Notes: generated from the sequence alone by a model not told the origin. 64,000 nt of DNA from Hermodice carunculata (GCA_964020975.1 OZ026616.1:84431868-84495867); one strand, 5' to 3'; positions 1 through 11,825 are shown, counted from the first letter of the stretch. Numbers and translations are program-made.

Positions 1-34
1 TAGATAGATAGATAGATAGATAGATAGATACATG
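1..34. repeat. (TAGA)n microsatellite
   Basis: A run of the tetranucleotide taga occupies the very start of the window and so may continue upstream. It ends at a 'catgtagata' transition. Simple repeat only. Confidence 0.95.
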
Positions 35-885
35 TAGATAGAGTTCCACATTCCAAATTAACTTTGGCTGCATTTTCAGTCATATTTAAATGTAAATTCA
101 AGACAAATGAAACTCAAGCACTTCATCATGCCTCATCATAACCCTATGAGCATTAAGGTGTACAACTGCACCAGTCTTATCCTCCCCCAAACTACAACCA
201 CACTTAGACATGCACTTGCAAGAAAGTTTTTTTTTTTTTGGTGGGGGGGGGGGGGGTATTATTATTATTCTATTTTATTTATTTATTTTATCAAATTTTT
301 TAAAATGAGTGTGGTTTTTTTCATAATTAAAGCTGAAAAAGGTCCTGGTCTTTGAGCGAATTACTAACCTGGTAATTCATGCTCTAACAGCCTTGTGGTG
401 ATTACACGTATACAATGTAGCATCAATTTTACGACAGTGTACAAATCGAGGCCTGTACTAACTTAAAGCAAAAGGACTCAAAAATAACACTTGATGACCA
501 CATCTAAGGTCTTAACAAAGGAAAGAGGCTTTACCAAAAGCAGTTTAGGGAACCTAGTACCAAACTGTATATGTTTGATTTTTTTCTTTCTATTTTTGTT
601 AGTTTAGTTTCATTTTGTTTCATTTCGTTCAGTTTTATTTTTTATTTTATTTTTGCAGGGCATGGTCCAAATGTGCCAAATCTGACTTAAATTTTGTATT
701 AAATTTCATTGTTAAATAGATCATTTAGATTTTTATTTGGCAGGTGTATTATATGCCATAACAAACATGAAAATCCATTTCTGAATTTGCTGCTCAGAAT
801 TCATATTTACCTGTGTGGCTACAAAAACATACCACAGATATTCTTTATCTGTATTTGTTTTGGCATTATGGAAAGCTGAATTTAT

Positions 886-916
<31 letters not shown>

Positions 917-1230
917 TGTTTTTTTTTGGGGGGGTGGGGTGGGGGGGTGGGGGGGGGGGGTAGATAAGCAGACTTGCCGAGTCTCATGCTAAATTTTTGT
1001 GTTCCCTGCTTATCTACACTGCCATACCTTTACATCAGCCCTTACATAAGCTGATCGTTGGAATACTGTAAACTCCCTGAATATATTTCCTTACAGTTTA
1101 GTATCACAGCTTTGTCATACTCGACTTTTGTCTCTACTTGGCAATAAGCTTGAGGCCTTCTCTCCATCAGTATTGCCTTTGGGGAGGTAGCTGCCTTGGC
1201 AATATATGCCCCCCTTAGTACACCAGAGTG
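35..1230. other. AT-rich stretch, no gene seen
   Basis: No coding-like frame or known element is visible. Two homopolymer junctions stand out. At 227-256 a T run passes directly into a G run. At about 885-960 a T-rich tract passes into a G-rich tract with G runs long enough to allow quadruplex folding. The short frames across these tracts are translations of homopolymers. Confidence 0.6.
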
Positions 1231-1407
1231 GTTACTAATTCACGTGACGTGCCAGAGATTTCTAAACGTCACGGCAACACGTTCATCTGGACGGTTGGAC
1301 TGGTAGTTCTGTCACGCGTTGATCTGTGACCCTTTTATGACGTTGACCTAACCTACGTTAGCAACGTTACCCTCTGCTATATAAGCAGCGTACAGTATTC
1401 CCTAACC
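1231..1407 (+). promoter_or_regulatory. TATA-box promoter-like region
   Basis: The octamer TATATAAG (1378-1385) is a strong TATA box set inside the short inverted repeat ctgc/gcag. Upstream are an E-box CACGTG at 1241-1246 and three ACGT-type sites (around 1244, 1266 and 1338), with more CpG than the AT-rich surroundings. A start 25-30 bases downstream of the TATA box would fall at about 1408, exactly where the hammerhead-like fold begins. I infer the promoter of a small retroelement rather than of a host gene, because no coding exon follows. Confidence 0.5.
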
Positions 1408-1446
1408 GCCTCTGATGAGATTCTTTCGAATCAAAACCGGTCAGGC
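1408..1446 (+). ncRNA. Hammerhead-ribozyme-like motif, degenerate
   Basis: The stretch folds as a hammerhead. Stem I is gcct (1408-1411) with aggc (1443-1446). The core CTGATGA is at 1412-1418. Stem II is gattc (1419-1423) with gaatc (1428-1432), closed by the loop tttc. Three core purines follow (1433-1435), then a six-base self-complementary ACCGGT (1436-1441) standing for a minimal stem III, and C1442 giving a GTC cleavage triplet directly before stem I. The family consensus after stem II is GAA and here it is AAA, so the catalytic G12 position is altered and the copy is probably inactive. Minimal hammerheads with a tiny palindromic stem III are known from Penelope-like retroelements and animal retrozymes, where they act as dimers. 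The TATA box 23-30 bases upstream fits such a terminal unit. No Penelope reverse transcriptase is visible nearby. Confidence 0.6.
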
Positions 1447-3424
1447 TTTCTCCACAGCTTTTAGGTTCCATGCCACTGGCTTTGCTGGGTCTTATACTGA
1501 ATTTATGTTTACACATTTTGATAGTCAATTCCCATTTGAAAACCCCACTGAGAAAATTAAAATGTAAACAAAATCCCCATGCAATTTTTAATGAGTCACA
1601 TAATCAACCATTTCTATGCACAAAATTACCATTAGATGAAACCCTTATTCACTTGTACGGGAATCTCTCACTTCACATTGATGTAACAAATCTGGCAGAT
1701 CTGCTCTACATGTAAATTGGACGATTTTGATTATCATTGTCAAGAATAGCTTTTTGAAATGAAGATACATGCAAAAACATTCATGCATGTAAATGTGACC
1801 AAAAAACCCCCAAAAGTTCTGTTGCCCTACAAATACACCTAAATGTGACAGGAAGATTTTTTTCCTTTAATGTCACTTGGTTTAAAAACTCTGATGTCTT
1901 CCAATAACATGCTGACACGCTTCTCACTAAGAGCAAATGTCTCCTTTGTTTCTTGGTCAGCAAATCACTTCACAAGTAAAATAACAAATGGCTCACACGA
2001 AAAGTTCATCTTGTTTTTTACATATGCAGCATTTCATACTGATGATTTTTTTTTTTTAGTTTTCGGTGGTACACCTGTATATTAATCTGCCTGTGGCATT
2101 GGTTACCTAAACATGAAGCCCTGGTAACTTAATATGTTGTCAGGCCAACATACATGTAGGCCCCCAATGTCTTCAAAATCCAATTTGGAAAACCCCATGA
2201 AAGAATGTTTAACATTTCCACCTCAAGATTAGCTTTTGACATATAAAATTTTTAGAAAAAAACAAAAATTCCACTGTCAATCCATATCATGTAAGGTGGC
2301 CACCTAGTAGACAAAAATGAAACTTCCAATAAACTAATTTACACGTAAATATACAAGGATTTTATTTTTATCAGAAGTATTTCATATGTGCAATGACAGG
2401 CTCAATATAATTCTGCACAACAGCAAATGTCTTGTTTGTTTCCATAGTCTTTGAATTTTGCAAATTCAGTTAATGCATATAGCATGTTTGTATTAACCTG
2501 TCATGTACCTTATAAGAGAACAACCTAGTGGACAAAAATGAAACTACTCCTAAAAGCCAAACTTTATGAGCATTTCTTGTTCATTACAAGTAATGTGTAC
2601 AAAAACTACTTTTAAAGACACTTACATGTAGGGCCTTTCAGGTGCAATGAAACCTTGTTATAGCAACACAATCTGTTCTCTACAAGATGTATCAGACATC
2701 TTAATATGACACAAAATCAGTCAAATAGAAAATGGATTTGACTTTAAATCTCTTAAAAATATTTGTTGTTAAGTGATTATGTCAGATACCTGAGTGTCAT
2801 TTTAATGAGGTTTCATCATATTTTCATTGCTAAAATGGCACACAGGAGAGTACCGAGGATGCACATTCTATAAAAGCTCTCTAATTTAAACTCATTGCAG
2901 GGAAATTGTAAGGTATAGATCAACAATATCACGACTCCTCAGGCTGGTGACCAAGGTTTATTGGGTGATGAAAATATTGAGTTGCACCGATTTCAGTCAT
3001 TTTGTACCCATTTCCAGTATCCACTAACAAATACAACTGAATGATGCTTTTAAGCCATTACAGCATTTGTTCCTGGCAATTTGACATCGACATCATCAAC
3101 ACTGAGCACTAAATGTTGATTCTGTAGGTTATTTATGGAATTTAGGCTTTTGTCCTTTTTTTTTATACTAACATCAATTCAAATAGTGTCATATTGACAG
3201 AACACCCACCAGCTATGCCAAATAAGACTGATTTTTTAACTCTTTACAAGATTCTGAACAAAATAGGGCTTCTGTCATCCTGGTGGACTTTACATATGTA
3301 CAGTCCTTGATATGGGACAACTCTGAACATGGTACTTCATTTGTGCTGGAATAAATACAATAAACTGGGCGGTCTCAATTATAGCATTCATGCATAACCG
3401 CCTCCATTGAACCATTCTTTTATT
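1447..3424. other. No gene or element recognised
   Basis: AT-rich sequence with several short chance frames. The 81-codon frame starting at 1470 follows the ribozyme-like motif but has no recognisable domain. A run of 10 T at about 2047-2057 is the only other local feature. Confidence 0.5.
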
Positions 3425-3525
3425 TTAAGAATGGAGATTTGGTACAGCTGGTATGTGCATTTCCCATTTTTGGCAAGGTGATTGGTGCCAAAGCTTGCTG
3501 GTTCAAGACCTGGCCATTCCTACCT
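3425..3525 (+). repeat. tRNA-like SINE relic, most diverged copy
   Basis: Resembles the copies at 30568-30655 and 45738-45835: shared words include 'ttggtacagctgg' at the A-box position, 'atgtgcatttcccattt', 'ggtgccaaag' and a B-box-like GGTTCAAGACC (3500-3510). The A box is eroded compared with the 30.57-kb copy. No acceptor stem can be drawn, so this is not a tRNA gene. Confidence 0.5.
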
Positions 3526-5039
3526 GTAGGTCACATAACACAGTTGCACGTACCTTTCGAGCCCAGACAAATGTATAGAAGTGCCTGGGCTCTTGGATGA
3601 TAAATACATAGTGAGACAAAAGTTGTTTCATAGCTGTAGTCTCTGACTTACGTTGCTTGACTTTCACATAATTATACACATTTTTCTCCATAAAATTAAA
3701 TTCATACAAATTAAAATACAAAATTATGGAAAAAGTTTCGTTATTTCCATCTTAATGCAAGCTACTTTTCCATAAAAGTGTATGAACTTAAATGTGTTGG
3801 GAACTGCTCACACATACATTTTTAAAGACTAATATTTTCTAAGGGAATGTCATCGATTTATCAACTTTTGACATACTTTGAAGGCTTATGCACACAAAAC
3901 TACAGTAATTTACAGGAATAGTGGATCAGATGACACAGCTGGCTTGCTCAAGGCACCTACGGGGAGTGACAAGAGTTTTCCCTTTTTCTTGACTTTCTTT
4001 GTGCTTGGAAGCACAAGTAAATATTGTAAATACATGTACCCATTTTACAATTTCTTTCATCAAGAACGTTTCAAATATTTGAATTTCATGCAACAAACTG
4101 GCTCACAAATACCACCACATTATAGCAAGGATAACAGTTTCTGGAACTTGAAACTACATATATTTCAGATCCCCTATATGAAAATGGCGGCAGGTGGTAC
4201 CAGGGCTTTGCACAAGACTCTGCTTTAATTCCAGTCACACACAAAATCTGTCAATATATGTAGCATGGGTTGACTAAGCCAGACACTGAAAGAACGCAAC
4301 AGAAGGCAGCCACAAAAGGCAACAATTGACACTGTCGGTGAGCCAAAAGATCCATGTCCACACCAGAGACACCTCAATTTACAATGTAAATGACCAGAAT
4401 TGGAAGCCCTGCACTGACAAATATACAACAGACGCCTATTGTCAATGAGTTTGAATGATCACAAAGACAGCACACTTACGGCAAGATTAAACCAATAACA
4501 CAGCTAATCACGCCACCCAGCACCATAGAAATTTGGCTTAAAAAAGTATGGCTGGTTGCCATAAAGATTAAGTGTGTTTTATGGTAGCACTGCCTGCATT
4601 GTGAGGCTTTTGATACTCTGACAGCAATTGGTCGGACCTCAACAAATTAAAGCCTTGTACACCAATTTTTTTACCATTGTAATACTGAAATGTGATTGTC
4701 TGTGATTTGTCATTCAACAGTTTGCCTTCCATTCAGATCCACTTCCAAGAAATTGTTTCCAATGTCCCTCTTGAAAAGTAAAATGTGTAAAGCCAGCTGG
4801 TTTCCTTAAAGACACGGGTACTTTTTATTTTTCCCCATAACCCCATACCCAACATATGTATGTGAGGTGGTACTGACGAAAAAGTACAAAACACAACCAT
4901 CTTCATCACTCATTTTTAAACTTGAGTCCAAAAATTTTCAGTATTAGTTCAATTACTTTCATTAGCCTTTATAATATTCTTGCTCGACATATTGAATTAA
5001 ATGAGTTTTCTACACCCTTTAGTCCCTGTCTTTCATAAA
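3526..5039. other. No gene or element recognised
   Basis: Anonymous AT-rich sequence. The 116-codon frame at 3878-4228 has no recognisable motif and no coding-like bias that I can see. Confidence 0.5.
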
Positions 5040-5600
5040 TGTAATACTGTAGGTGGCACTACCAAATTTCAATGGGTTTTTTGTCCTTATGCCTGATACA
5101 CACCCCTATCTAGTTTTGTGATCATTCATGAAAAACTTTTTAAAAAACAGCAAACTCAATATCTTCACATCCTGGCCCATATATTATTCAATACTATAGG
5201 TGGTACATGTACTACAACTATCAAACTTGACCAATATTTTCATATACTTGATCAGCCCTGCAAGTTACATGTATATGGGACTAACTTGAAAACTGGATGG
5301 TATTACATCTACAAGCAAATTTATGGACGGACCGATAGCTATGAGTGATTGAATAAGCTCTGCGACAGCAGTGTTAAAAAATATAACTGCAACAAGGGTA
5401 ATATATTATGTGATATAAAATTTCTACATATGATACGCCTACCACTATGATATACAAGGGGCTAACTGAAAAATAGTAGATGCTATCATGTTGACAAGCA
5501 ACTGTTTACAGATTGATGGAATGACAGACAGACAGACATAAGTGATAACATAAGCTTTGCAACCTATGGTCAGCAAAGCTAAAATTTGATCCAAGCAATC
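5040..5600. repeat. Decayed interspersed repeat, two related subunits
   Basis: Two subunits of about 190-200 bases follow one another. Each runs from words like 'tatatgggactaactt' or 'atacaaggggctaact' through 'tctacaagcaa' or 'ttgacaagcaac' to a segment rich in 'gacagaca' or 'gacggaccga' and then 'ataagct(c/t)tgc'. The style, ending with 'agcaaagctaaaa', recalls the block at 29.4-31.1 kb. Class unknown. Confidence 0.4.
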
Positions 5601-6783
5601 AAAATATGGATATAATAGACAGGTGCTCTTTTATCCTTAAAATTTCACATCAAAACCCAACTGGATTTTTTTTCTTTTTCTGTTTCAATTTTCTTCTTCT
5701 TCATTTCATGATGAATGCATAATGACCTCAGTGAGAATTGTAAATAACCTTGTCAGAATAGCATGTCCCAGGTCAACATCTGTCCTTGCCTAGGCTTTGA
5801 GAACACCCAACCCTGGGTAGGGAAAGCTGTTGACTCAGTATTAATCCCAGGGAGCACATGTGGTCACACACAGTAAAGTTTCACAGTATTATATGCAGTC
5901 CCTTCTCCACAATGTACTCTGCCACTTACATGTATCAGCTGAATTGAGCTAGATTAAATCTCCATTTAAACAGTGCTAAACTCACTAAAAGAGTTCTATG
6001 ACCTTGAGAAAAGGGTCAAAGTTAATGCAACAGTGCAATCCCAACCCCTGGCTGGTATTCTTGTAGTGATAAGACCACAATCACATGCGACATCAAAACC
6101 ACTGCTATCACTCAAGATGTTCTTGACTTGGCCTTTGGCAAGCACTACCATACGTGCATACAGTCACCAAAATGTGTTTGCTCTTTCTCTTAGAAGAAGA
6201 GCCAGTCAGGATTGTTTTTTGATAATTCCTACATCTCCAAACGAAAAAAAGCCAGACCACATATACCTATACATACACTTCTCATTTATTTAAGTGCCAG
6301 GACAACACAGATAACCTTACAGAGGCTCACTCAGACAAATATCCCTGCCATTCCTACATGTACATTAATTCATTTTGCATGTGCACACTCACTCTAAAGA
6401 CTCACATTGGCTGCCCAGGATGAAGGGCCAGGTCAAAGGTCAAATGTGAACAAGAGGCCCATCATCACCATTTCCTGTTCATGCATGTAAATGCACTGAA
6501 GAATGTAATCATGGATAATTGGCATTTCTGATAATGCACAAAACATGGGTTTTATCTGACTGAATTCTGATTTTAACAGTGTCCCCTCCTAACCCTTTTC
6601 TCATCAAAATACAACTGATGAACAGCTTCCATTGCAATTGGGGTGAATGGTGCCAATCCAACAAGGACATTGCAGACTTCATCTTATCCTTTTTCGTTTT
6701 TTCTTCAGTTCCTCCCCCAAAAAGTTCAATGAAAGCAAAAGTGGTCGGGCTCATTATCATTTTTCAAAGTTAGCTAGTTTGTC
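5601..6783. other. No gene; one palindromic MITE core
   Basis: The only recognisable part is 5775-5862, an isolated copy of the palindromic core of the TTAA MITEs ('aggtcaacatctgtcc' opposite 'gggaaagctgttgactcag') without recognisable terminal repeats. The rest shows nothing. The 106-codon frame at 5973-6293 has no motif. Confidence 0.45.
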
Positions 6784-7035
6784 GTAACTTTTTTCACTGC
6801 CAACTGTGGCTAAAGTTAAACTACTTAAGATGGACTGCTTTCAATGACAATAAAGATGTTAGATTCATATTTCTTGTGAAAAGACATTTCATTCAAGTGC
6901 CAGCATGCCTCTAGTTCCAGAGAACAGAATGGTCCAGATCAACAGTTTTCCTTGGTGTGCTTTGGGCACAATGCACCAAAAGCCCATCAAGGAAAACTAT
7001 TGACTCAGTCTAAAATGTGGCACTAAAAGAGTTAA
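6784..7035. mobile_element. TTAA MITE type 2 (CTCTTTCAGTGCC ends), copy a
   Basis: Non-coding palindromic element. The left end reads 'gtaacttttttcactgccaa' (first base of TTAA changed) and the right end 'gtggcactaaaagagttaa', an inverted match. The right half carries the core hairpin 'atcaacagttttccttgg' / 'aaggaaaactattgactcag'. Target TTAA and ends beginning C-T/C-C point to a piggyBac-like non-autonomous element; no transposase is encoded. Its right TTAA (7032-7035) is also the left TTAA of the next element. Confidence 0.65.
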
Positions 7036-8443
7036 CCCTTTCCCCCTTGAATTAAGACTGAGTCAACAGCTTTCCTTGGCATGGGTTGGGCACTTAGTGC
7101 CCAACCCATGCCAAGGAAAGCTGTTGACCTGGGTCATGTTGTCTTGACAGGTCTCATCTTCAATTCTCAGTCAAATTGTTTTTCATTGCAGACTCAGACT
7201 CAGACTCAGACATACTTTTATTTCACCATCAATAATGCATGTTACATAACAGAAATAAAGTAAAGTAATGTTAATTGTTGGTTGGGGAGACTCCCATAAA
7301 GGCATAGAATGCCGCTGTTATGAGAGCCACCTTAAAAGGAGTAATTACTTTGTAAAATTGAAGTAATAAAAGTAGATAGATGTAATTCTATAAATATTCC
7401 AATTAAGTTGACTAGAAAGGAACTATGAGGAATGGTATTTTGAATCCATAAGAAATGGCAATTAATCTAAATTGCAAGTATAACAGTTTGGCTCTGTACA
7501 TATACCAGTATAATTATCAATAAAATACATTTTGGTATAAAAAGAAAATCCAGCCTTGCTATGGGTGTGGACTTTATCCTTGACAATATCTGGAGTGCTG
7601 TTTAATGTGTTTACTATGTCATATCTTATGCAATTTCTCGTGTTAGATAATCTGGCCCTTACTGTCAAAAAAAATGATTATGTCTTGTCTGATATCCATG
7701 AATTAGAGATGCTGGTGTTATTGGTAGATTACTGAAATACTGGTATACTGGTAACTGTTTGTTAACAAATTTGTAATAAAACTTAAGTTGTTGATGAAGA
7801 AAAATGTAATTTAATTTTAACAATTTTAGCCTTTTGAAAATTGGTTCAGTATGTGCGAGGTATTTACTGCATGTTACTATTCTTACTGCTTTCTTTTGCA
7901 GAGAGACAACCCTTGAGCTTTTGTGACCCCAGGCTAATATACCATAATTCAAATCTGGCAGTAGCAGAGAGTTATAAATTATTTTCATGATATTCTGAGG
8001 AAGATATTCTTTTAGCTTGTGTACATGATACCAATGATTTTGGAAAGTTTTGTTGCTACTTTTTCCAAGTGGGCATTCCAGCTGAGATGTTTATCTAAAA
8101 TGATACCAAGGAAATTAAAGTTATCTACACATTCAATTTTTGTGTTGTCTATGAATATTTCATAATTGTTACAACTTTTTGAGGATTTGAGATGATCATG
8201 AACTTTTTTTTTCTTGGCATTTAAGGATAATTTGTTTAATTTCATCCATTTTAATATTTTTAACAACTCTTCATTAATTTTTGTGGATGCAATCAATGCT
8301 GTATCACGATTTCGAAAGACACGCAAGGTGCTAAGAAGAGTTGTGTCATCAGCATAAACTACCATCATTGCTGTTGAAATCAGTTGAAAACGCTAAAGCA
8401 GACGACATTTGACCACCAGCCGGTTTAAGGGGGAAAGGGTTAA
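7032..8443. mobile_element. TTAA MITE type 1 (CCCTTTCCCC ends), copy a, split by a LINE
   Basis: The left end is 'ttaaccctttcccccttg' and the right end 'aagggggaaagggttaa' (to 8443). The core at about 7060-7125 is a near-perfect hairpin. Compared with the uninterrupted copy at 9248-9487, all internal words are present in order but separated by 1175 extra bases (7190-8364) between 'tttttcattgc' and 'tgttgaaatcagttgaaaa'. Type 1 elements are about 240 bp when whole. piggyBac-like by TTAA target and end sequence. Confidence 0.7.
7190..8364 (-). mobile_element. 5'-truncated Jockey/CR1-type LINE inserted in a MITE
   Basis: Reading the minus strand from 8364, the sequence opens just before RT motif C (YADDTTLL), continues through 'NFLGIILDKHLSWNAHLEK', then in other frames the thumb region (LLPDLNYGILAWG ... 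KKAVRIVT) and the C-terminal segment (NTRNCIRYDIVNTLNSTPD), and ends near 7462. The remaining 3' part has no coding and finishes in a (TGAGTC)n-like tail at 7190-7210. Frame changes between the three blocks make it dead. A 7-bp direct repeat 'tcattgc' (7183-7189 and 8365-8371) flanks it, as expected of target-primed insertion. Endonuclease and most of the RT are missing. Confidence 0.85.
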
Positions 8444-9144
8444 GCAGGCAATAGAACATTCAGACTGTGGTTCTACATGTACTCTCCCCATATTGACATG
8501 TATGGACCACAAAATCCTTTTTGCAGGTTACTATAGACAAGCCTGGGCTGTGTCATTATTCCTACAGCAACCTCCTGACATCTGTTATCTGATGTTCTTT
8601 TCCTCTTCATGAACACTTTTTTCTTGAAAACTGAACAATGAGCCATATTATGTGTTAGTTTCTGACAAATAGAATATGTCTAATTTCATATTGCCAAGCA
8701 CAGTTGGACGGAAAGTGAAAACACTCAACATGTTACTGGATTCAGCTTATCACTATGGTAAGAGTGTCTTCTAAATACGTTAAGTAGCAAACAATGAAGA
8801 GTTCCGATAAATAATGATCTACAGTGTATAAGGAGACACACAAATAGAATGTCTACATTTTGATCAAAGCATTACAAAAGATGAGGTAAAGGATATTGTG
8901 CCACTTTTTCCAGCATATTAAAATCCATCCAAGATCACAGTCAGCAAGTGCAGCAACCAGACCATAATCACATTTACTAATACGCGTACATGTAATAAAA
9001 CTATAAGTTGTCTGGCACTTAACTTCTCCAAAAGAAACAACTCTGTGGCACACAGACATTCCACTGGCAGAGCAATACCTGAGGTACATGTAACCCATTA
9101 GCCAACAAAAAGCATTGTTGTATGATTCAGACCTTTTGCCTATA
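8444..9144. other. No gene or element recognised
   Basis: Anonymous sequence between two element clusters. No coding-like frame. Confidence 0.5.
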
Positions 9145-9555
9145 CAGTGCTACCTCCTAAGACCACCTCTCATAAGAGACCACATTAGTTTTAAGACCAC
9201 CCTTTCAAGACACTAGACTGTCTTTTCTTTTTTAATTTACCTGTAATTTAACCCTTTCCCCCTTGAATTAAGACTGAGTCAACAGCTTTCCTTGGCATGG
9301 GTTGGGCACTTAGTGCCCAACCCATGCCAAGGAAAGCTGTTGACCTGGGGCATGTGATCTTGATAAGTCTCATGTACATTTCTCTGTCAAATTGTTTTTC
9401 ATAACTGTTGAAATTAGTTGAAAACACTAAAGCAGACGACATTTGACCACTAGCCGGTTTTGGTCGGTTTGAGGGGGAAAGGGTTAAGACTGCCTGCCAC
9501 ATGTGACCACTTCTGTCTGGCACTAGGGGTGGTCTTAAATAGCAGGTACTACTCT
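9145..9555. mobile_element. TA-flanked MITE with GACCACC subrepeats, split by a TTAA MITE
   Basis: The left terminus after TA (9143-9144) is 'cagtgctacctcc', followed by repeated 'agaccacc' words. The right part carries the inverted counterpart 'ggtggtcttaaat...aggtactactc'. Between them lies a complete type 1 TTAA MITE (9248-9487). TA target and CAGTG-type ends suggest the Tc1/mariner-pogo group. The right end is eroded, so its limit is approximate. Confidence 0.55.
9248..9487. mobile_element. TTAA MITE type 1, copy b (complete)
   Basis: The cleanest uninterrupted copy: TTAA at both ends, 'ccctttcccccttg' at the left and 'gagggggaaaggg' at the right, and a long hairpin core centred at about 9311 in which about 35 bases on each side ('caacagctttccttggcatg' and its complement) pair almost perfectly. 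No frame of note. It sits inside the TA-flanked MITE at 9145-9555. Confidence 0.75.
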
Positions 9556-9572
9556 TTTCACAACACTCAACA

Positions 9573-9753
9573 TATAGTGGTACCTGCTGTATGCAACCAC
9601 TGCCATGAGCAGCCACACTGCTTTTTGTGGTCAGCTTGCTGGGACACAAGAATCAGTTTCTTTGTAAAGCTACCTGCAGTGACAGGTCACGTGCTGTATG
9701 TGGCCACTTTTTCTTGGCGGAAGGGGTGGCCACATACAGCAGGTACCACTGTA
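9573..9753. mobile_element. TA-flanked MITE (CAGTGGTACCTGCTGTATG ends), copy 1
   Basis: TA at 9573-9574 and 9752-9753. Left end 'tagtggtacctgctgtatg', right end 'catacagcaggtaccactg', an inverted repeat of about 19 bases with one difference. A second subterminal copy 'ctgtatgtggccac' gives an internal hairpin with the right end. About 177 bp, non-coding. The second copy is at 39072-39253. Probably Tc1/mariner-like, from the TA target. Confidence 0.75.
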
Positions 9754-11825
9754 TTACATTTTGAGCTTGTAAGAAATGCAAAATTAAATACTACACAAAA
9801 GTAAAATTGATCAAATATTGAGCATATGTGATAGCAAATTGTGAAATACCAGTACAATTTTGGAAATTTGATACCCATGGAAGAAAGTACAACTACAAAT
9901 TTCCTATTTGAAGATATGCCCAGTAATGCACTGTGAAGTGCTACATGTACATGTAAGTGACCATACCAGACTGCCAGTCTACTTACAAAAATATTACTTC
10001 TAGATACGGCGCACTAATCTAACATGTATCATTATTGAGAGTGGCATTTGTATTTCATACGGGAGCTGTCATTGTCACATGTATCATATTTCTCAACAGT
10101 TAATGAGTGTTCTTACAAAATTAATGGAATATGTTTGTCACTAATACTGATCAACTGTACTTGACATGCCAGTGGACCTCCATCCGTCACCAGTGCAGTT
10201 CATTAACAAGCGTACACTTTTATACATGTACATAAAAGCATACAGTCCTTATGCCTTTAACTGGTAATTTCCACACCTTAATTCTCAATAACTATTATGA
10301 CATGACAGAATTTAATAAATAACTTCTGATGATGAATTTTAATCGGCTCAAACTCAACTTGTCCAAGCACTAGCTTTTCCTAGACAACAGATGGCCACAG
10401 GTGGCATGTGACAGCCTGGTACTGGAGGATGATGACCTCAGATTCATGCTTCCTATTGCATGTTGGGATAGGGCACATGGTACAACATACACTGTGTGAC
10501 ACATGAACAAAATGATGCCCATTTTGTAAGCTTACCTAGGTCAAGGGGAAACCTTTTAAAAATGTTTCGTTTTATGTTCTATAAAAAATATTGGAAGAAA
10601 TTTATAATTTTGGCTACTTATTCAAAATTTCTGACTGTCATTCCAAAGAAAGGTATTTACAGCAATAGATGTGACATGGAGAAAACTGTGGCTTTGTGCA
10701 CTAGTGCAACCAGGGATCACCTGTTCAACTCGGGCCAACTAGTTTAGCCCAGTGCACTCTTGTCCAAACCACATTTGTATAATATTACACTTTCAATGAA
10801 CATGCACAATCTTAATGCTTATTTATAGTCAATATGTTGAAAAAATATGTTCTGTAGAGCATGCATCTCATCTAACAGTATCAGTAGTAGCACCTTTTGA
10901 ACCATATGCCTGCAATCAATCTTAACTTGGCCACAAGACTAGCTGAATTAAAAATCACTTGTTCCAACAAGACCTCACTTGTCTGGGACAAAGGGTCATA
11001 TAGGAATGCTCTTCTTGTGCAGAAAGAATCAAAGTCAGTACACTGGTAAAATTCAATATGAATGAATGAACGAAGGAATCTATGCTGGAGAACCTGAGAA
11101 CAAAATCATAACATCAAACTCAAGAACGCTTTTCATTCCCACAATCAAGCCAGTAACTTATACTGAGGCAGAAAACTCTACGGAGGTGGAAGGCTGATAT
11201 ACTTCTATCCAGTTATAAACCAGCTACACTTAAACAGCACTCAGTTTAAGACCAAGGGTAGTCCATCATCTTATTATATAAGAAAATGAAATTAAGTCAT
11301 GGTTGTTTGTTTTGTCAGATGCTGAATTCTGCTCTCTTCGTCATAATTTGCAATATATAATAAATAATTACAAAGAAAAGCAATTACATGTACTCAATCA
11401 GGTCCACAGCAAGACGCATCAATTTTGCTTGTAAGGGTTCTGCTGTCAGTGTACATCTTATACATCATTTTCAATTTTCCTTACCCTGTGACAATTTGCT
11501 ATTACATATATTATTGTCTACTTCTTTTTGTCATCATATATTTTCAGTTTAGATTTACATCTTTTGGTATTGATTTGGAAATAAAATGGTCCTTTCCATG
11601 CTAGAAATCTCCTCTGTTTAAGTTTAGGAACAAAGTGTACATTTCTCCTACATGTAGGTATAATTTTTCAAAAATTTCCATGCTTGTCAAGTTGGCTTCT
11701 GAAAAGCATACATTGTTGGAATTACCAAGTCTTGGTTTATGCATAAGAGTAAACATCAAGAAATATCACTACAAAGAGAGGGGCACAGGGACATGATTCA
11801 AAACTAAAATGGTGAATACACAATT
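9754..11825. other. No gene or element recognised
   Basis: Anonymous AT-rich sequence with several TACATGTA palindromes. No coding-like frame or repeat identified. Confidence 0.5.

Noticed and set aside
1470-1715. The 81-codon frame after the hammerhead-like motif as the element's protein
   Set aside because: It has no retroelement or other recognisable domain and its length is within chance for this sequence.
3878-4228. A 116-codon plus-strand frame as a gene
   Set aside because: No motif, no promoter or splice context, and composition like the flanking non-coding DNA.
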